Source: CAYVBE01 sp964572825
GTDB lineage: Bacteria; Planctomycetota; Brocadiia; SM23-32
Direction of reading: 5' to 3'
DNA length: 64,000 nucleotides
NCBI GenBank assembly: GCA_964572825.1
Contig: CAZNGS010000003.1
Span: forward strand, 1-64,000
Shown here: positions 52,953 through 60,654 of the stretch, piece by piece
Layout of the letters: each line of letters opens with the position of its first letter
How positions within the stretch are numbered: the stretch's first letter is position 1
Notes under the pieces: model-generated
Told to the model about the DNA's origin: nothing
The model's input: only the letters and a program-made list of their open reading frames with translations
The model's database searches: none
Translations under genes and position numbers: made by a program

Positions 52953-53243
52953 ATGATCGATGAGATTACAGGACCGAGCCACAGAGACCTGGAGCGGCCC
53001 GGCCGAGCCGACAAGGCCAGGGGCCCCTCCGCCACAGGCGACGGCGCCGGCTGCGAGCCGACCGAGCCGCCGTCCATCGAGGTGTCCAGCGAGCTGAAAC
53101 AGCTCATCGAACGCGTCAAGAGCGCCCAGACGTACCGCAAGGAGGTGGTGCACAGGGTGCTGGAGAGGCTGCAGAAAGGCGAGTTGATCACCTCGGAGAG
53201 CGTTCGCGAAGCGGCGGAGACGATCCTGCGAGAAGGGCTCTGA
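52953..53243 (+). CDS. flgM: FlgM-like anti-sigma-28 factor
   Basis: A 96-residue protein with a low-complexity, Gly/Pro/Ala-rich N-terminal half and a helical C-terminus (SSELKQLIERVKSAQTYRK, then LERLQKGELITSESVREAAETIL) matching the FlgM sigma-binding region. FlgM holds FliA inactive until the hook is complete. The flagellin gene has a sigma-28 promoter, so a FlgM is expected here. The weak conservation of the family leaves some doubt. The start ATG is preceded by GGGGAGG. It overlaps the next gene by one base (TGATG). Confidence 0.68.
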   Translation: MIDEITGPSHRDLERPGRADKARGPSATGDGAGCEPTEPPSIEVSSELKQLIERVKSAQTYRKEVVHRVLERLQKGELITSESVREAAETILREGL

Positions 53244-53434
53244 TGGTGCGGCAGCGCAAATTCCTGGGCGTGTTGTTCGAGTGCTGCGGGGCCTACGCGC
53301 GCATCTACAAGAACAAGGCGGGCGACGTCTACGAAGGCAGATGTCCCCGGTGCGGGCGCAGGGTCCGAGTGCGCATCGACCCGCAGGGCGTCCGGGAGCG
53401 ATTCTTCGTCGCGCGCCCCATCAGGATGCCCTGA
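53243..53434 (+). CDS. Small zinc-ribbon-like protein of unknown function
   Basis: A 63-residue basic protein with a CC pair in LFECCGAYARIYKN and a C-x2-C in GRCPRCGRRVRV, suggesting a small zinc site. Family not recognised. Its start overlaps the stop of the FlgM-like gene, so it is coupled to it and is probably under sigma-54 control. It may be a cofactor of the anti-sigma switch or unrelated. Confidence 0.7.
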   Translation: MVRQRKFLGVLFECCGAYARIYKNKAGDVYEGRCPRCGRRVRVRIDPQGVRERFFVARPIRMP

Positions 53435-53810
53435 TACACACGCCAGCGGCCGCCCCGGGTCGGCGGTGATGCCGGTCCGGGGGCGATGCATCTGGCAACA
53501 TGCGTTGGATATCGAAACGTCGCGCGGCGACCTCCCCGCGGCGGGCGGTGATTCTGCGTCTTTTTTTTGCGCCCCTTTTTTCCGGGTTCTCCTTCCATCT
53601 CTCACCCCGGTGCGCGCTCGCGCGCCCTTCGTGCAGGCCCTCTGAAGCGTTGGCAGAGTATTTGCTGCTAATCTCTGGGTCGTGCCCCGCGGTGTGCCTC
53701 CGTCGGGCCGGCCGGCATCCGGATGCGGGCGTTGAAACTCGCTTGCCGAGGGCATTAGTTTGAACCGCCGCGCTTCAACAAAACGGCTCTTCAGAGAAGG
53801 TGTTGCTCAC
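53435..53810. other. Intergenic region with sigma-54 promoter
   Basis: A 376-bp gap with no supported gene. It contains an eight-T run at 53561-53568, without a stem directly before it, a TTTCCGG half site near 53579-53585 and the sigma-54 site at 53651-53666. Confidence 0.5.
53651..53666 (+). promoter_or_regulatory. Sigma-54 promoter of the flagellar regulatory operon
   Basis: TGGCAGAGTATTTGCT fits TGGCAC-N5-TTGCW with a single change in the -24 box. The start would be near 53678, about 130 bases before the first gene. Confidence 0.75.
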
Positions 53811-54794
53811 ATGCAGGACATCGAAGAAGTTGCACGGCGGATGCTGACGGAACTGAGGGAAGAACGCAGCCGCATCGTGGAGACCGAACAGGCGGTTTCC
53901 GCCGCCGAAGAAACGGTCACCCGGCTGGGGGCCGCCCTGCCGCAAGACCTCACCGAACGACAGGGCGAGACGGGCGCCCTGCTGGCTGAGCTGCGGGGCA
54001 GCATCGAGGATCTGCGGCACAACTGCGTATCGTCGTGGGCGCAGACGGTGCGCCGCTGGGGACGGATGCTCAACGACCTGCAGAGCCGTCTGGCGAGGGT
54101 CGAGAGCCTGGCGAAGCTCGGTGAGCTGTCGGCATCCGTGGCGCACGAGATACGCAATCCCCTCTGCGGCATGATGCTGTCCGTGGAGGTTCTGCGCACG
54201 AAGATGGACGCCGGCGACTCCCGGATGACGCTGCTGCAGAACCTGCATCGGGACGCGGAGAAGATGGAGAAGGTGGTCCAGAACCTGCTGCACTTCGCCC
54301 GCCGCTACCAGCCCAGGCTGGTTCCCTGCGAGATGGAGGAGTTGGTGCGCAAGACGGCCGACTCCATCTCGGCCCATCTGCGCAATAAGCAGATCGAGGT
54401 CCGGATCGTCCGTTCCTCCGGCGAGACCGAGGCCGAGGTGGATCCAGACCTGATGCAGCAGGTCTTCCGAAACGTCCTGCTGAACTCGGTAGATGCCTCC
54501 CCGCCGGAAAGCCTCATCGACGTGGAAATCGCCGTGAACCAGCGGGAGGACGAAGCCGCCGTGGTGTTCACCGACCCGGGCGAGGGGATGGATAGCGACC
54601 GTCTGGAGCGCATCTTCGATCCCTTCTTCACCTCCAAGCACAACGGGGTGGGGCTCGGCCTCTCGGTGACCAGGAAAATCGTGGACGCGCACGGCGGCCG
54701 CATCGAAGTCAGCAGCCAACCCGGCCAGGGCACGACATTTGCAATCCTCTTTCCCGCCAGAGCAGCACAGCAAACAGAGAAGGTGGCTGCATGA
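53811..54794 (+). CDS. Cytoplasmic sensor histidine kinase
   Basis: A 327-residue kinase without membrane segments. The first 95 residues are helical/coiled-coil (EEVARRMLTELREERSRIVE), followed by the HisKA domain with His112 in SVAHEIRNPLCGMML, and the ATPase domain with NVLLNSVDAS, IFDPFFTSK and GVGLGLSVTRKIVDAHGG. With only a coiled-coil input it may sense a protein partner. The ATG at 53811 has AGAAGG upstream. Its stop overlaps the response regulator start by four bases, so the two form a pair. Confidence 0.92.
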   Translation: MQDIEEVARRMLTELREERSRIVETEQAVSAAEETVTRLGAALPQDLTERQGETGALLAELRGSIEDLRHNCVSSWAQTVRRWGRMLNDLQSRLARVESLAKLGELSASVAHEIRNPLCGMMLSVEVLRTKMDAGDSRMTLLQNLHRDAEKMEKVVQNLLHFARRYQPRLVPCEMEELVRKTADSISAHLRNKQIEVRIVRSSGETEAEVDPDLMQQVFRNVLLNSVDASPPESLIDVEIAVNQREDEAAVVFTDPGEGMDSDRLERIFDPFFTSKHNGVGLGLSVTRKIVDAHGGRIEVSSQPGQGTTFAILFPARAAQQTEKVAA

Positions 54795-55573
54795 CCCGCA
54801 GGATGCTGGTAGTGGACGACGAGGAAACGATACGCTGGGCCCTGCGCGAGCTGTTCATGGAGGACGGCTGGGAAGTCCATTGCGCGGCCGACGGGGACCG
54901 GGCGCACGAGCTTATCGGCCAGAACACCTATCGGTTCATCATCACCGACCTGAAGATGCCCGGTCGCTCCGGCGTGGAGGTCATCCGCAGCGCCCGCCGC
55001 CGAAGCCCTCACGTGGGGGTGCTGGTCCTGACCGGCTACGCCTCGCTGGAGACGGCCATCGAAGCGGTCCGGCTGGGGGCGTGGGACTACGTGACCAAGC
55101 CCTGCCAGGTCAGCTACCTCAAGGAGCGCGTGGATGCCTTTGTGGAGGCGGCGCCCTCCGCCGCTGCTGAGCCCGCCGGGGCCGCCCTTCCCGAGGAGAG
55201 TTCGCTGCGGGCCTTCCTGGACGGGGCGGGGACCGAGCTGCTCGCGTTCGACCGCATAGACCCGGACGCCCAGAGCCATCGGGTGCTGGACGAGCTGCGG
55301 CGGGTGTGCGGGGACCTGGGATTTGATGGGGAACGGACGGCGGGGCTGGTGCAGCTCGCCCTGGAGGCAATTGCGGCGCTCTGCGATGGAGACGTGCGAC
55401 CCCTGGGAAGGGCCGCGCTGCTGGAGGGGCACCTGCTGGTGGGTTTCAGGGCGCCCCGGTCCGGCCGCACCGCGGCGGACTCCCTGCAGGCCGTGGCGGA
55501 AAGGCTGGGCCTGCACGCCCGCCTTCTGCCCTGCGACGGTACGGTTAGCATTGTGCTGAGTGAGAGAGTGTGA
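54791..55573 (+). CDS. Response regulator with non-DNA-binding C-terminal domain
   Basis: A 260-residue protein. Residues 1-120 form a standard receiver (VVDDEETIR, Asp53 in FIITDLKMPG, Thr in LVLTGYAS, Lys in YVTKPC). The remaining 140 residues contain no helix-turn-helix. The part from about 190 (GLVQLALEAIAALCDG) loosely resembles an RsbW/HATPase-type anti-sigma kinase without its glycine boxes; this is tentative. It lies one base before a STAS-domain gene, as in partner-switch modules. It is coupled to the kinase gene by overlap. Confidence 0.82.
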   Translation: MTRRMLVVDDEETIRWALRELFMEDGWEVHCAADGDRAHELIGQNTYRFIITDLKMPGRSGVEVIRSARRRSPHVGVLVLTGYASLETAIEAVRLGAWDYVTKPCQVSYLKERVDAFVEAAPSAAAEPAGAALPEESSLRAFLDGAGTELLAFDRIDPDAQSHRVLDELRRVCGDLGFDGERTAGLVQLALEAIAALCDGDVRPLGRAALLEGHLLVGFRAPRSGRTAADSLQAVAERLGLHARLLPCDGTVSIVLSERV

Positions 55574-55574
55574 G

Positions 55575-56003
55575 ATGAAGTGGGAGACTTTGTCCGGGGA
55601 CGGTTTTCTGCTGGTTCGAGTGACGGAGAGGGCTCTGGTCAGAAGCCCCGACTGGCAGGAGCTGGAGCCGGCGGGTGACTCGTCCCCCGCGCTCATTGTG
55701 CTCGACCTGGCACAGGCCGAGTTCATAAGCAGTCTGTTCTGGGAGGGCTGCGCGGCGTGGGATCGATCTCTGTCCCGCTCCGGCCGGAGGCTCGCCCTGC
55801 TGAACGTGAACGAGACCCAGCGCCGAATGCTCAACTTGGTCGGCGGGCTCGACCGGGTGCCCATCCTCAGCGGTCGCGACGAATTGCAGGATTACGTGCG
55901 CGGGGAAGGAGAGTTGAAAGACAGCGGCGTGACGGACGTCGAGAAGAGGATGCTCTGGAGCACCGACCATGGCCGACGAATACTCAACGGACCCTCCTCC
56001 TGA
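55575..56003 (+). CDS. STAS-domain (anti-sigma antagonist-like) protein
   Basis: A 142-residue protein with a STAS-like core: VLDLAQAEFISSLFWEGCAAW around the phosphorylatable serine region, and LALLNVNETQRRMLNLVGGLDRVPIL as the following strand and helix (RsbV/SpoIIAA pattern). It starts one base after the response regulator gene. Its last 35 bases overlap the start of the TPR gene. It could relay the response regulator's state to a sigma factor or anti-sigma factor in the flagellar cascade; this is inference. Confidence 0.78.
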   Translation: MKWETLSGDGFLLVRVTERALVRSPDWQELEPAGDSSPALIVLDLAQAEFISSLFWEGCAAWDRSLSRSGRRLALLNVNETQRRMLNLVGGLDRVPILSGRDELQDYVRGEGELKDSGVTDVEKRMLWSTDHGRRILNGPSS

Positions 56004-58395
56004 GGAGGTTGCCGATTCCTCCTCCGGCCCGGTTTCGCAGGGGCAAGGCGCCGGCGAACCTGCCCCGGAGCCGGCAAAGGCGCGGGGCATGGGGGTCGCA
56101 GAGAGTGAATCAGGCCCCGCTGACGCCGCAGAGGCGCGGCCTGAAGGCGATCGCCCGGAAGCCGACGCTGCCGGCGACCACGTCCCCGCCATTCGCCCCG
56201 AGGGCATCGATGTGCCCCTGATCGGACATGTTCCTTTCTGGGCGCTCGTGGCGGCCGCCGTCGTGGCCGTCTGCGTCTTTCTGGGCGTTTTCTGGATGGT
56301 CGTCGACAGCCTGACTACTCCGCGTCCCGGGAGAGTGGCAGACCGGCGCGGCGCCACGCCCGAGAGCGCAACGGACGCGACGATGGACATCCCACCCGGG
56401 GAGGACTTGAGCGAACTGGACTACGAGGAACTGATGGAAAGGGGTGACAGGTTCCTCCACGACGGTTACTGCGCGCGGGCCGCCTGGCACTATCGAGCTG
56501 CGGAACAGCGCCAGGAAGAGGGCATCGGCCGGGTCCTGATGGCCCGCCACTGGTTGAGCAGGGCCCTGGCCGGCGCCGGCGACTACGACGAGGCGCTGCA
56601 GCTCTGCGACGAGCTGCGCTCCCTCAGCCGGCCCGGCGACGAGCTGTGGAAGCACTCGCTGATCACCTCGCTTGCCGCCCTGGGCAGGCAGAGGCGCTGG
56701 CGGGAATTCTTCCGCCACCTCTACCTGTTGCGCGCCAACACGGCTCGATACGAGGACAAGAACCGGCTGGACCGCTGGCTCACCTACCAGAGGGCCATGG
56801 CCCACATAAACCTTTACCTGGAGGCGGAGGGGAAGGCCGGTCGGCTTTACGGCTTCGACCCTCCGGACTTCGGGCGGGCGCCCTGTACGGTAAAAGCGCT
56901 GACGGAGGACGACATCGTGGTCGTGGCCGGCGGATATGGAGACGGAAGCCTGGACGTGCAGTTCCAGACCGGCGACCTGCGGCTGCGTTCCGAGGGCGCC
57001 CGGCTGGGCGACGTGCTGGACGCCCTGCGGCGGGAGACGGACCTGCAGATCAGCGGCGCCGCGTCCAGACACTACCCGGTCAGCGCGCGGCTCGAGGCCG
57101 TCACGCCCGAAAAGGCGCTGGAGATGGTCCTGGGGTCGGTGGGTCTGGAGGTCGTCTCGAGAGAGGCCAGAATGGAGGTGCGGGAGCTCTCCCCCCGCCC
57201 GGCCTCCATCGCGGAGGCGGTCAAGGCCGCCCGGTGGCGCCTGCAGGAGTTCCTGATCCTTTACCCGGAGTCCGAGAACGTGGCCGAAGCCTATTACGCT
57301 CTGGGGCACCTGCACGCGGCCCGGGGCCAGAAAAGGATGGCGCTGGACCAGATCGAGATACTCTGCGAGCAGATGCCGGACTCGCCGTGGTCTATCTACG
57401 GGCATTACCTGGCGGGCCGGGAGTGGTATGAAATGCAGAAGTGGGCCCGGGCAGAGCAGGAGCTGCTGGCTGCCGCCGCAGGGCCGCCCGACCATCCCCT
57501 GGTGCCGTCGGCGTTTCTTTGGGCCGGCCAGTGCGCGGTGGAGCTGGAGAAGTATCAGCAGGCCGTGACGTGCTTCCGCCGGGCGCTGGCCCACGAGGCC
57601 AATGAGCCGCTTGCGCCCCGCCTGCTCTACAACATAGCTTTCTGCCTGGAGAAGGCCGGCACCTCGCCCGTGGAAGTGCAAGAGCGCTACCTGGAACTGC
57701 GCACCCGCTACCCGGACACGCAGTACGGCCGCCGCGCGGACTATCGACTCTCCCGCCTCGCCCTGGAAACGGGTCGCTACCGGAAGGCCGTGGAACGATA
57801 CGAGTTCTTCCTCCAGAAATGGTCCATGAACGCCGAAGAATCCCCCCGCGCGTGCAGGGACCTGGCATTGGCTTACCTGCGCTGCGGCTACAACCTGCGC
57901 GCCGTGCTGCTGGGCGAGGTGATGGCGGCCGTCTACGGGCACGGGGACAGCTACTGGCAGACGCTGCCGGTTCTGCTGGAGGCGTGCAGACAGGGAGAGC
58001 TGGGGGATCTGGCCCTTGCGATGATCGACGGCGCTCTGGCCGAGGCCACCGATCCCGACCGGTGCGCCATGCTGCGGCGGCAGCGGGTGGAATTCCTGAT
58101 CGATCTGGAACGCTATGAAGAGGCCCGGACGGCGCTCACGCAGTTGGCGCAGGCCTCCGAGGGGCCAGCCGCTCCCGACCTGCTGCTGTGCCGGGCGCGG
58201 CTGCTGCTGGCCAGCAAGCCCGCCGACGGAGTGGCCCTCCTGCGCGGGCTGGCCCTGGAGGCCGACTCGGAGCAGGTCCGCAATCGGGCGTTGAACCTGC
58301 TGGGCCAACACTGTGAAAAAACCGGTGACTTTGTCCAGGCCGCTCGCTTCTACTCGGGCAAATGTCCCGTGCAGGTACCGGGAGACCAATCATGA
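55969..58395 (+). CDS. Inner-membrane TPR protein with STN-like domain
   Basis: An 808-residue protein. Residues 1-85 are a disordered Glu/Pro/Ala-rich cytoplasmic tail, 88-112 one membrane helix, and the rest lies outside. TPR-like repeats fill 140-310 and 405-800 (YALGHLHAARGQKRMALDQIE, given in part). Between them, at about 335-400, lies an STN-like domain (ARLGDVLDALRRETDLQIS, then ALEMVLGSVGLEV) as found before secretins and TonB receptors. It lies within a flagellar regulatory operon, so it may scaffold motor assembly or sense cell-envelope status. I know no characterised equivalent. Confidence 0.82.
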   Translation: MADEYSTDPPPEEVADSSSGPVSQGQGAGEPAPEPAKARGMGVAESESGPADAAEARPEGDRPEADAAGDHVPAIRPEGIDVPLIGHVPFWALVAAAVVAVCVFLGVFWMVVDSLTTPRPGRVADRRGATPESATDATMDIPPGEDLSELDYEELMERGDRFLHDGYCARAAWHYRAAEQRQEEGIGRVLMARHWLSRALAGAGDYDEALQLCDELRSLSRPGDELWKHSLITSLAALGRQRRWREFFRHLYLLRANTARYEDKNRLDRWLTYQRAMAHINLYLEAEGKAGRLYGFDPPDFGRAPCTVKALTEDDIVVVAGGYGDGSLDVQFQTGDLRLRSEGARLGDVLDALRRETDLQISGAASRHYPVSARLEAVTPEKALEMVLGSVGLEVVSREARMEVRELSPRPASIAEAVKAARWRLQEFLILYPESENVAEAYYALGHLHAARGQKRMALDQIEILCEQMPDSPWSIYGHYLAGREWYEMQKWARAEQELLAAAAGPPDHPLVPSAFLWAGQCAVELEKYQQAVTCFRRALAHEANEPLAPRLLYNIAFCLEKAGTSPVEVQERYLELRTRYPDTQYGRRADYRLSRLALETGRYRKAVERYEFFLQKWSMNAEESPRACRDLALAYLRCGYNLRAVLLGEVMAAVYGHGDSYWQTLPVLLEACRQGELGDLALAMIDGALAEATDPDRCAMLRRQRVEFLIDLERYEEARTALTQLAQASEGPAAPDLLLCRARLLLASKPADGVALLRGLALEADSEQVRNRALNLLGQHCEKTGDFVQAARFYSGKCPVQVPGDQS

Positions 58396-58982
58396 GAGCT
58401 TTCGGCACGCTGCTTGCCCTGTTGGCCTGTATGGGCGCGGCTGTCTCCTACGGACAACCGGAGGACGTGCCCGCCGAGCGAGAACTGGAGCGCGCTTTCC
58501 ACGGGCCGTTGCAGGACGCCGAATGCGGGCGCCTGTATGAGTCCGCGGCCCGCCTGCTGGAGTCGGCCAGGGAGCTGCCCCGCGCGGTTGACCTTGATCT
58601 GCGAAAGGAGCCGGAGGAGCCCTCCCGGCAGGCCGGTGCGGTGCCCGAGGAGCAGCCCGCCGCCCCCGAGGAGGCCGCAGAACCGACGTGGGTGGCCGCC
58701 GTCGAAGGCCCCGTGATCGACCAGGAACGCATGGCCTACATCCACCTTGTCGCCGGAAACTATGAGCAGGCCGTCCAACTCTACACGACCCTGCACGACG
58801 GGGACCCCGAGGACCAGCACCTGACCGCCATGTTGATGCTGAGCCTCCACAACGCCGGCCGGACCGACGAGGCCCGCGCTCTGAAGGAGCAACTCGACCA
58901 GGACGGGCGCGCCGGCCCGTGGGCCGACTGGCTGTTCGAGGTCGCCGAAATCTGCCGGACCCCCAGCGAGGAGTCAAGATGA
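58392..58982 (+). CDS. Secreted TPR-like protein of the flagellar operon
   Basis: A 196-residue protein with an N-terminal signal peptide (MRAFGTLLALLACMGAAVSYG, given in part elsewhere as hydrophobic core LLALLACMGAAV). A Glu/Pro-rich linker (VPEEQPAAPEEAAEP) leads to a helical TPR-like region (YIHLVAGNYEQAVQLYTTLH). It overlaps the stop of the membrane TPR gene by four bases, so the two probably act together in the periplasm. Exact role unknown. Confidence 0.75.
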   Translation: MRAFGTLLALLACMGAAVSYGQPEDVPAERELERAFHGPLQDAECGRLYESAARLLESARELPRAVDLDLRKEPEEPSRQAGAVPEEQPAAPEEAAEPTWVAAVEGPVIDQERMAYIHLVAGNYEQAVQLYTTLHDGDPEDQHLTAMLMLSLHNAGRTDEARALKEQLDQDGRAGPWADWLFEVAEICRTPSEESR

Positions 58983-59389
58983 ACCCCCTCATCGAGCAAC
59001 TGATCGCCGCATACCGACGTGAAGAGGAGCTGTACCGCCGGGTGCGGGAACTGGTCCGCCGGCAGGCGGCCGCCCTGGAATCGGGGGCCGGTCCCACCGA
59101 GGTCCTCGCCGGCTGCCGGAAGGTCGAAGAGCTGATGGCCGAGATCGAGAACATCGAAAACACCATCCGTCCGGCCAAGGAGAAGTGGCGGCAGGGAGGA
59201 AGGGAGCCCGCGCATGAGCTGGACCAAATCCTCGCCACCATCGAGGGCCTGATCCAGGAGGTGGCGGAGGGCCAGGAGGCGGTCCAGGAGGGCCTGCTGG
59301 CGTACATCCGCTCCCGGAGGGAGCGTGAGGACGGCGCCCGCCGGGAGATGAACGCGCATCGGGCCCGCAGACTATACCGTGCCGGTTGA
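58979..59389 (+). CDS. FlgN-like flagellar export chaperone (coiled coil)
   Basis: A 136-residue all-helical protein. LIEQLIAAYRREEELYRRV at the start and the heptad-like body fit the FlgN family, chaperones of the hook-filament junction proteins FlgK and FlgL. Identity is from shape and context rather than strict motifs. It overlaps its neighbours by four bases upstream and sits 14 bases before the next start. Confidence 0.62.
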   Translation: MNPLIEQLIAAYRREEELYRRVRELVRRQAAALESGAGPTEVLAGCRKVEELMAEIENIENTIRPAKEKWRQGGREPAHELDQILATIEGLIQEVAEGQEAVQEGLLAYIRSRREREDGARREMNAHRARRLYRAG

Positions 59390-59403
59390 GAGGACGCCCT
59401 GAC

Positions 59404-60654
59404 GTGGAAGTGGCCGAGAACCAACTTCAGGACGGTGTCGAGCAGTTGCGCGCGCTCGAGGAGGCCTTCGCCCGCTTCACCGAGCAGACCGCGCAGCTCA
59501 AGGAAGCCTACCGGGAGCTGAAAGAGCGTGCAGAGCGGATGGACCTGGAACTGGAGGTCGCCAACCGCCAGCTCGAGCGCAAGGTGCAGGAGCTGGACGA
59601 GGCCTACAACTTCCAGCGCAGCATCCTGGACAGCATTCCCGCGGCGGTGGTCGTGACCGACCTGGACGGCACGGTGCGCACGTTCAATCCCGCCGCCGAG
59701 GCCCTGTGGGAAGTGCCCTCGGACGAGGCCGTGGGCCGCGACTTCCGCCGGATCATGGAGCCCCACCACGAGCTGCTGGCCGCCGCGCTGGAAAGCCGAG
59801 AGGGTCAGATGTCCGAGCAGCGCGAACTGGAGGACAAGGAAAAGAAGGTCATCGCCAGCACCGCCTGCCTGGTGCGCGACTCCTCCGGGCGGTCCATCGG
59901 CGCCATTCAGGTGGACCGGGACATAACGCGCGTCTGCTCCCTGCAGAACGAGCTCTACCAGAAGGGCAAGCTGGCGGACCTGGGGAAGATGGCCGCCGGC
60001 CTGGCCCACGAGATCCGCAAGCCCCTCAACGGCATCAAGGGCTTCGCCAGCATCCTGCAGCGCAAGCTGGACGACGACCAGGCGCGCAGCGAGCGCTACG
60101 TGGCCAACATCGTCAGCGCCGTCGACCGCCTGAACGGGATGCTGAGCAGGCTCCTGGATTTCGCCCGTCCGGAAGAGCTGCGCATGGGGCGTTGCGACCT
60201 GCGCGAGGAGGCCGTCCGAATCGTCGAGTTTGTTCAGGCTGACATGGAAACCCCACAGGCGGAGATGGCCGTGACCATCCCCGAGGAGGCCCGGTGGGTC
60301 AGTGCGGACGCCGACAAGATCAAGCAGGTCCTGCTGAACCTCGTGCAGAACGCCGTGGAGGCCCTGGACGGGAGCGGACGGGTCCGCATCGCCGCACGCC
60401 GCGCCGGGGCGAACCATCCCCGGAAAGTGCGCGTCCTGGTGGAGGACGACGGGCCGGGCATTCCCCCGGACAGGGCAGAAGCCATCCTGGAGCCTTTCTC
60501 CACGGGAAAGGAGGGCGGCACGGGGCTGGGGTTGTCCATCGTCTGCCGCATCCTGGAACTCCACGAAACCCGGCTTCAGGTGGACAGCGAGCCGGGCTGC
60601 GGCACCGCTATGTCCTTCTTGCTTCCGTTGGCCACCCCGCCGGAGGATACATGA
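59404..60654 (+). CDS. PAS-domain sensor histidine kinase (FlgS/FlrB-like)
   Basis: A 416-residue soluble kinase. An N-terminal coiled coil (residues 1-70) leads into a PAS domain (ILDSIPAAVVVTDLDGTVRTFNPAAEAL, given here in part) and then HisKA with His202 in GLAHEIRKPLNG and an ATPase domain with NLVQNAVEAL, DDGPGIP and GTGLGLSIV. I use the GTG at 59404 with GAGAGGA upstream; a TTG at 59386 overlapping the previous stop is an alternative. It overlaps the gene for its sigma-54 activator by four bases, so it is probably the cognate kinase. Confidence 0.92.
   Translation: MEVAENQLQDGVEQLRALEEAFARFTEQTAQLKEAYRELKERAERMDLELEVANRQLERKVQELDEAYNFQRSILDSIPAAVVVTDLDGTVRTFNPAAEALWEVPSDEAVGRDFRRIMEPHHELLAAALESREGQMSEQRELEDKEKKVIASTACLVRDSSGRSIGAIQVDRDITRVCSLQNELYQKGKLADLGKMAAGLAHEIRKPLNGIKGFASILQRKLDDDQARSERYVANIVSAVDRLNGMLSRLLDFARPEELRMGRCDLREEAVRIVEFVQADMETPQAEMAVTIPEEARWVSADADKIKQVLLNLVQNAVEALDGSGRVRIAARRAGANHPRKVRVLVEDDGPGIPPDRAEAILEPFSTGKEGGTGLGLSIVCRILELHETRLQVDSEPGCGTAMSFLLPLATPPEDT

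Noticed and set aside
53519..53568. Small hairpin and eight-T run resembling a terminator after the zinc-ribbon gene
   Set aside because: The stem (GTCGC-GCG-GCGAC) is separated from the T-run by about 30 bases, so it does not form an intrinsic terminator.
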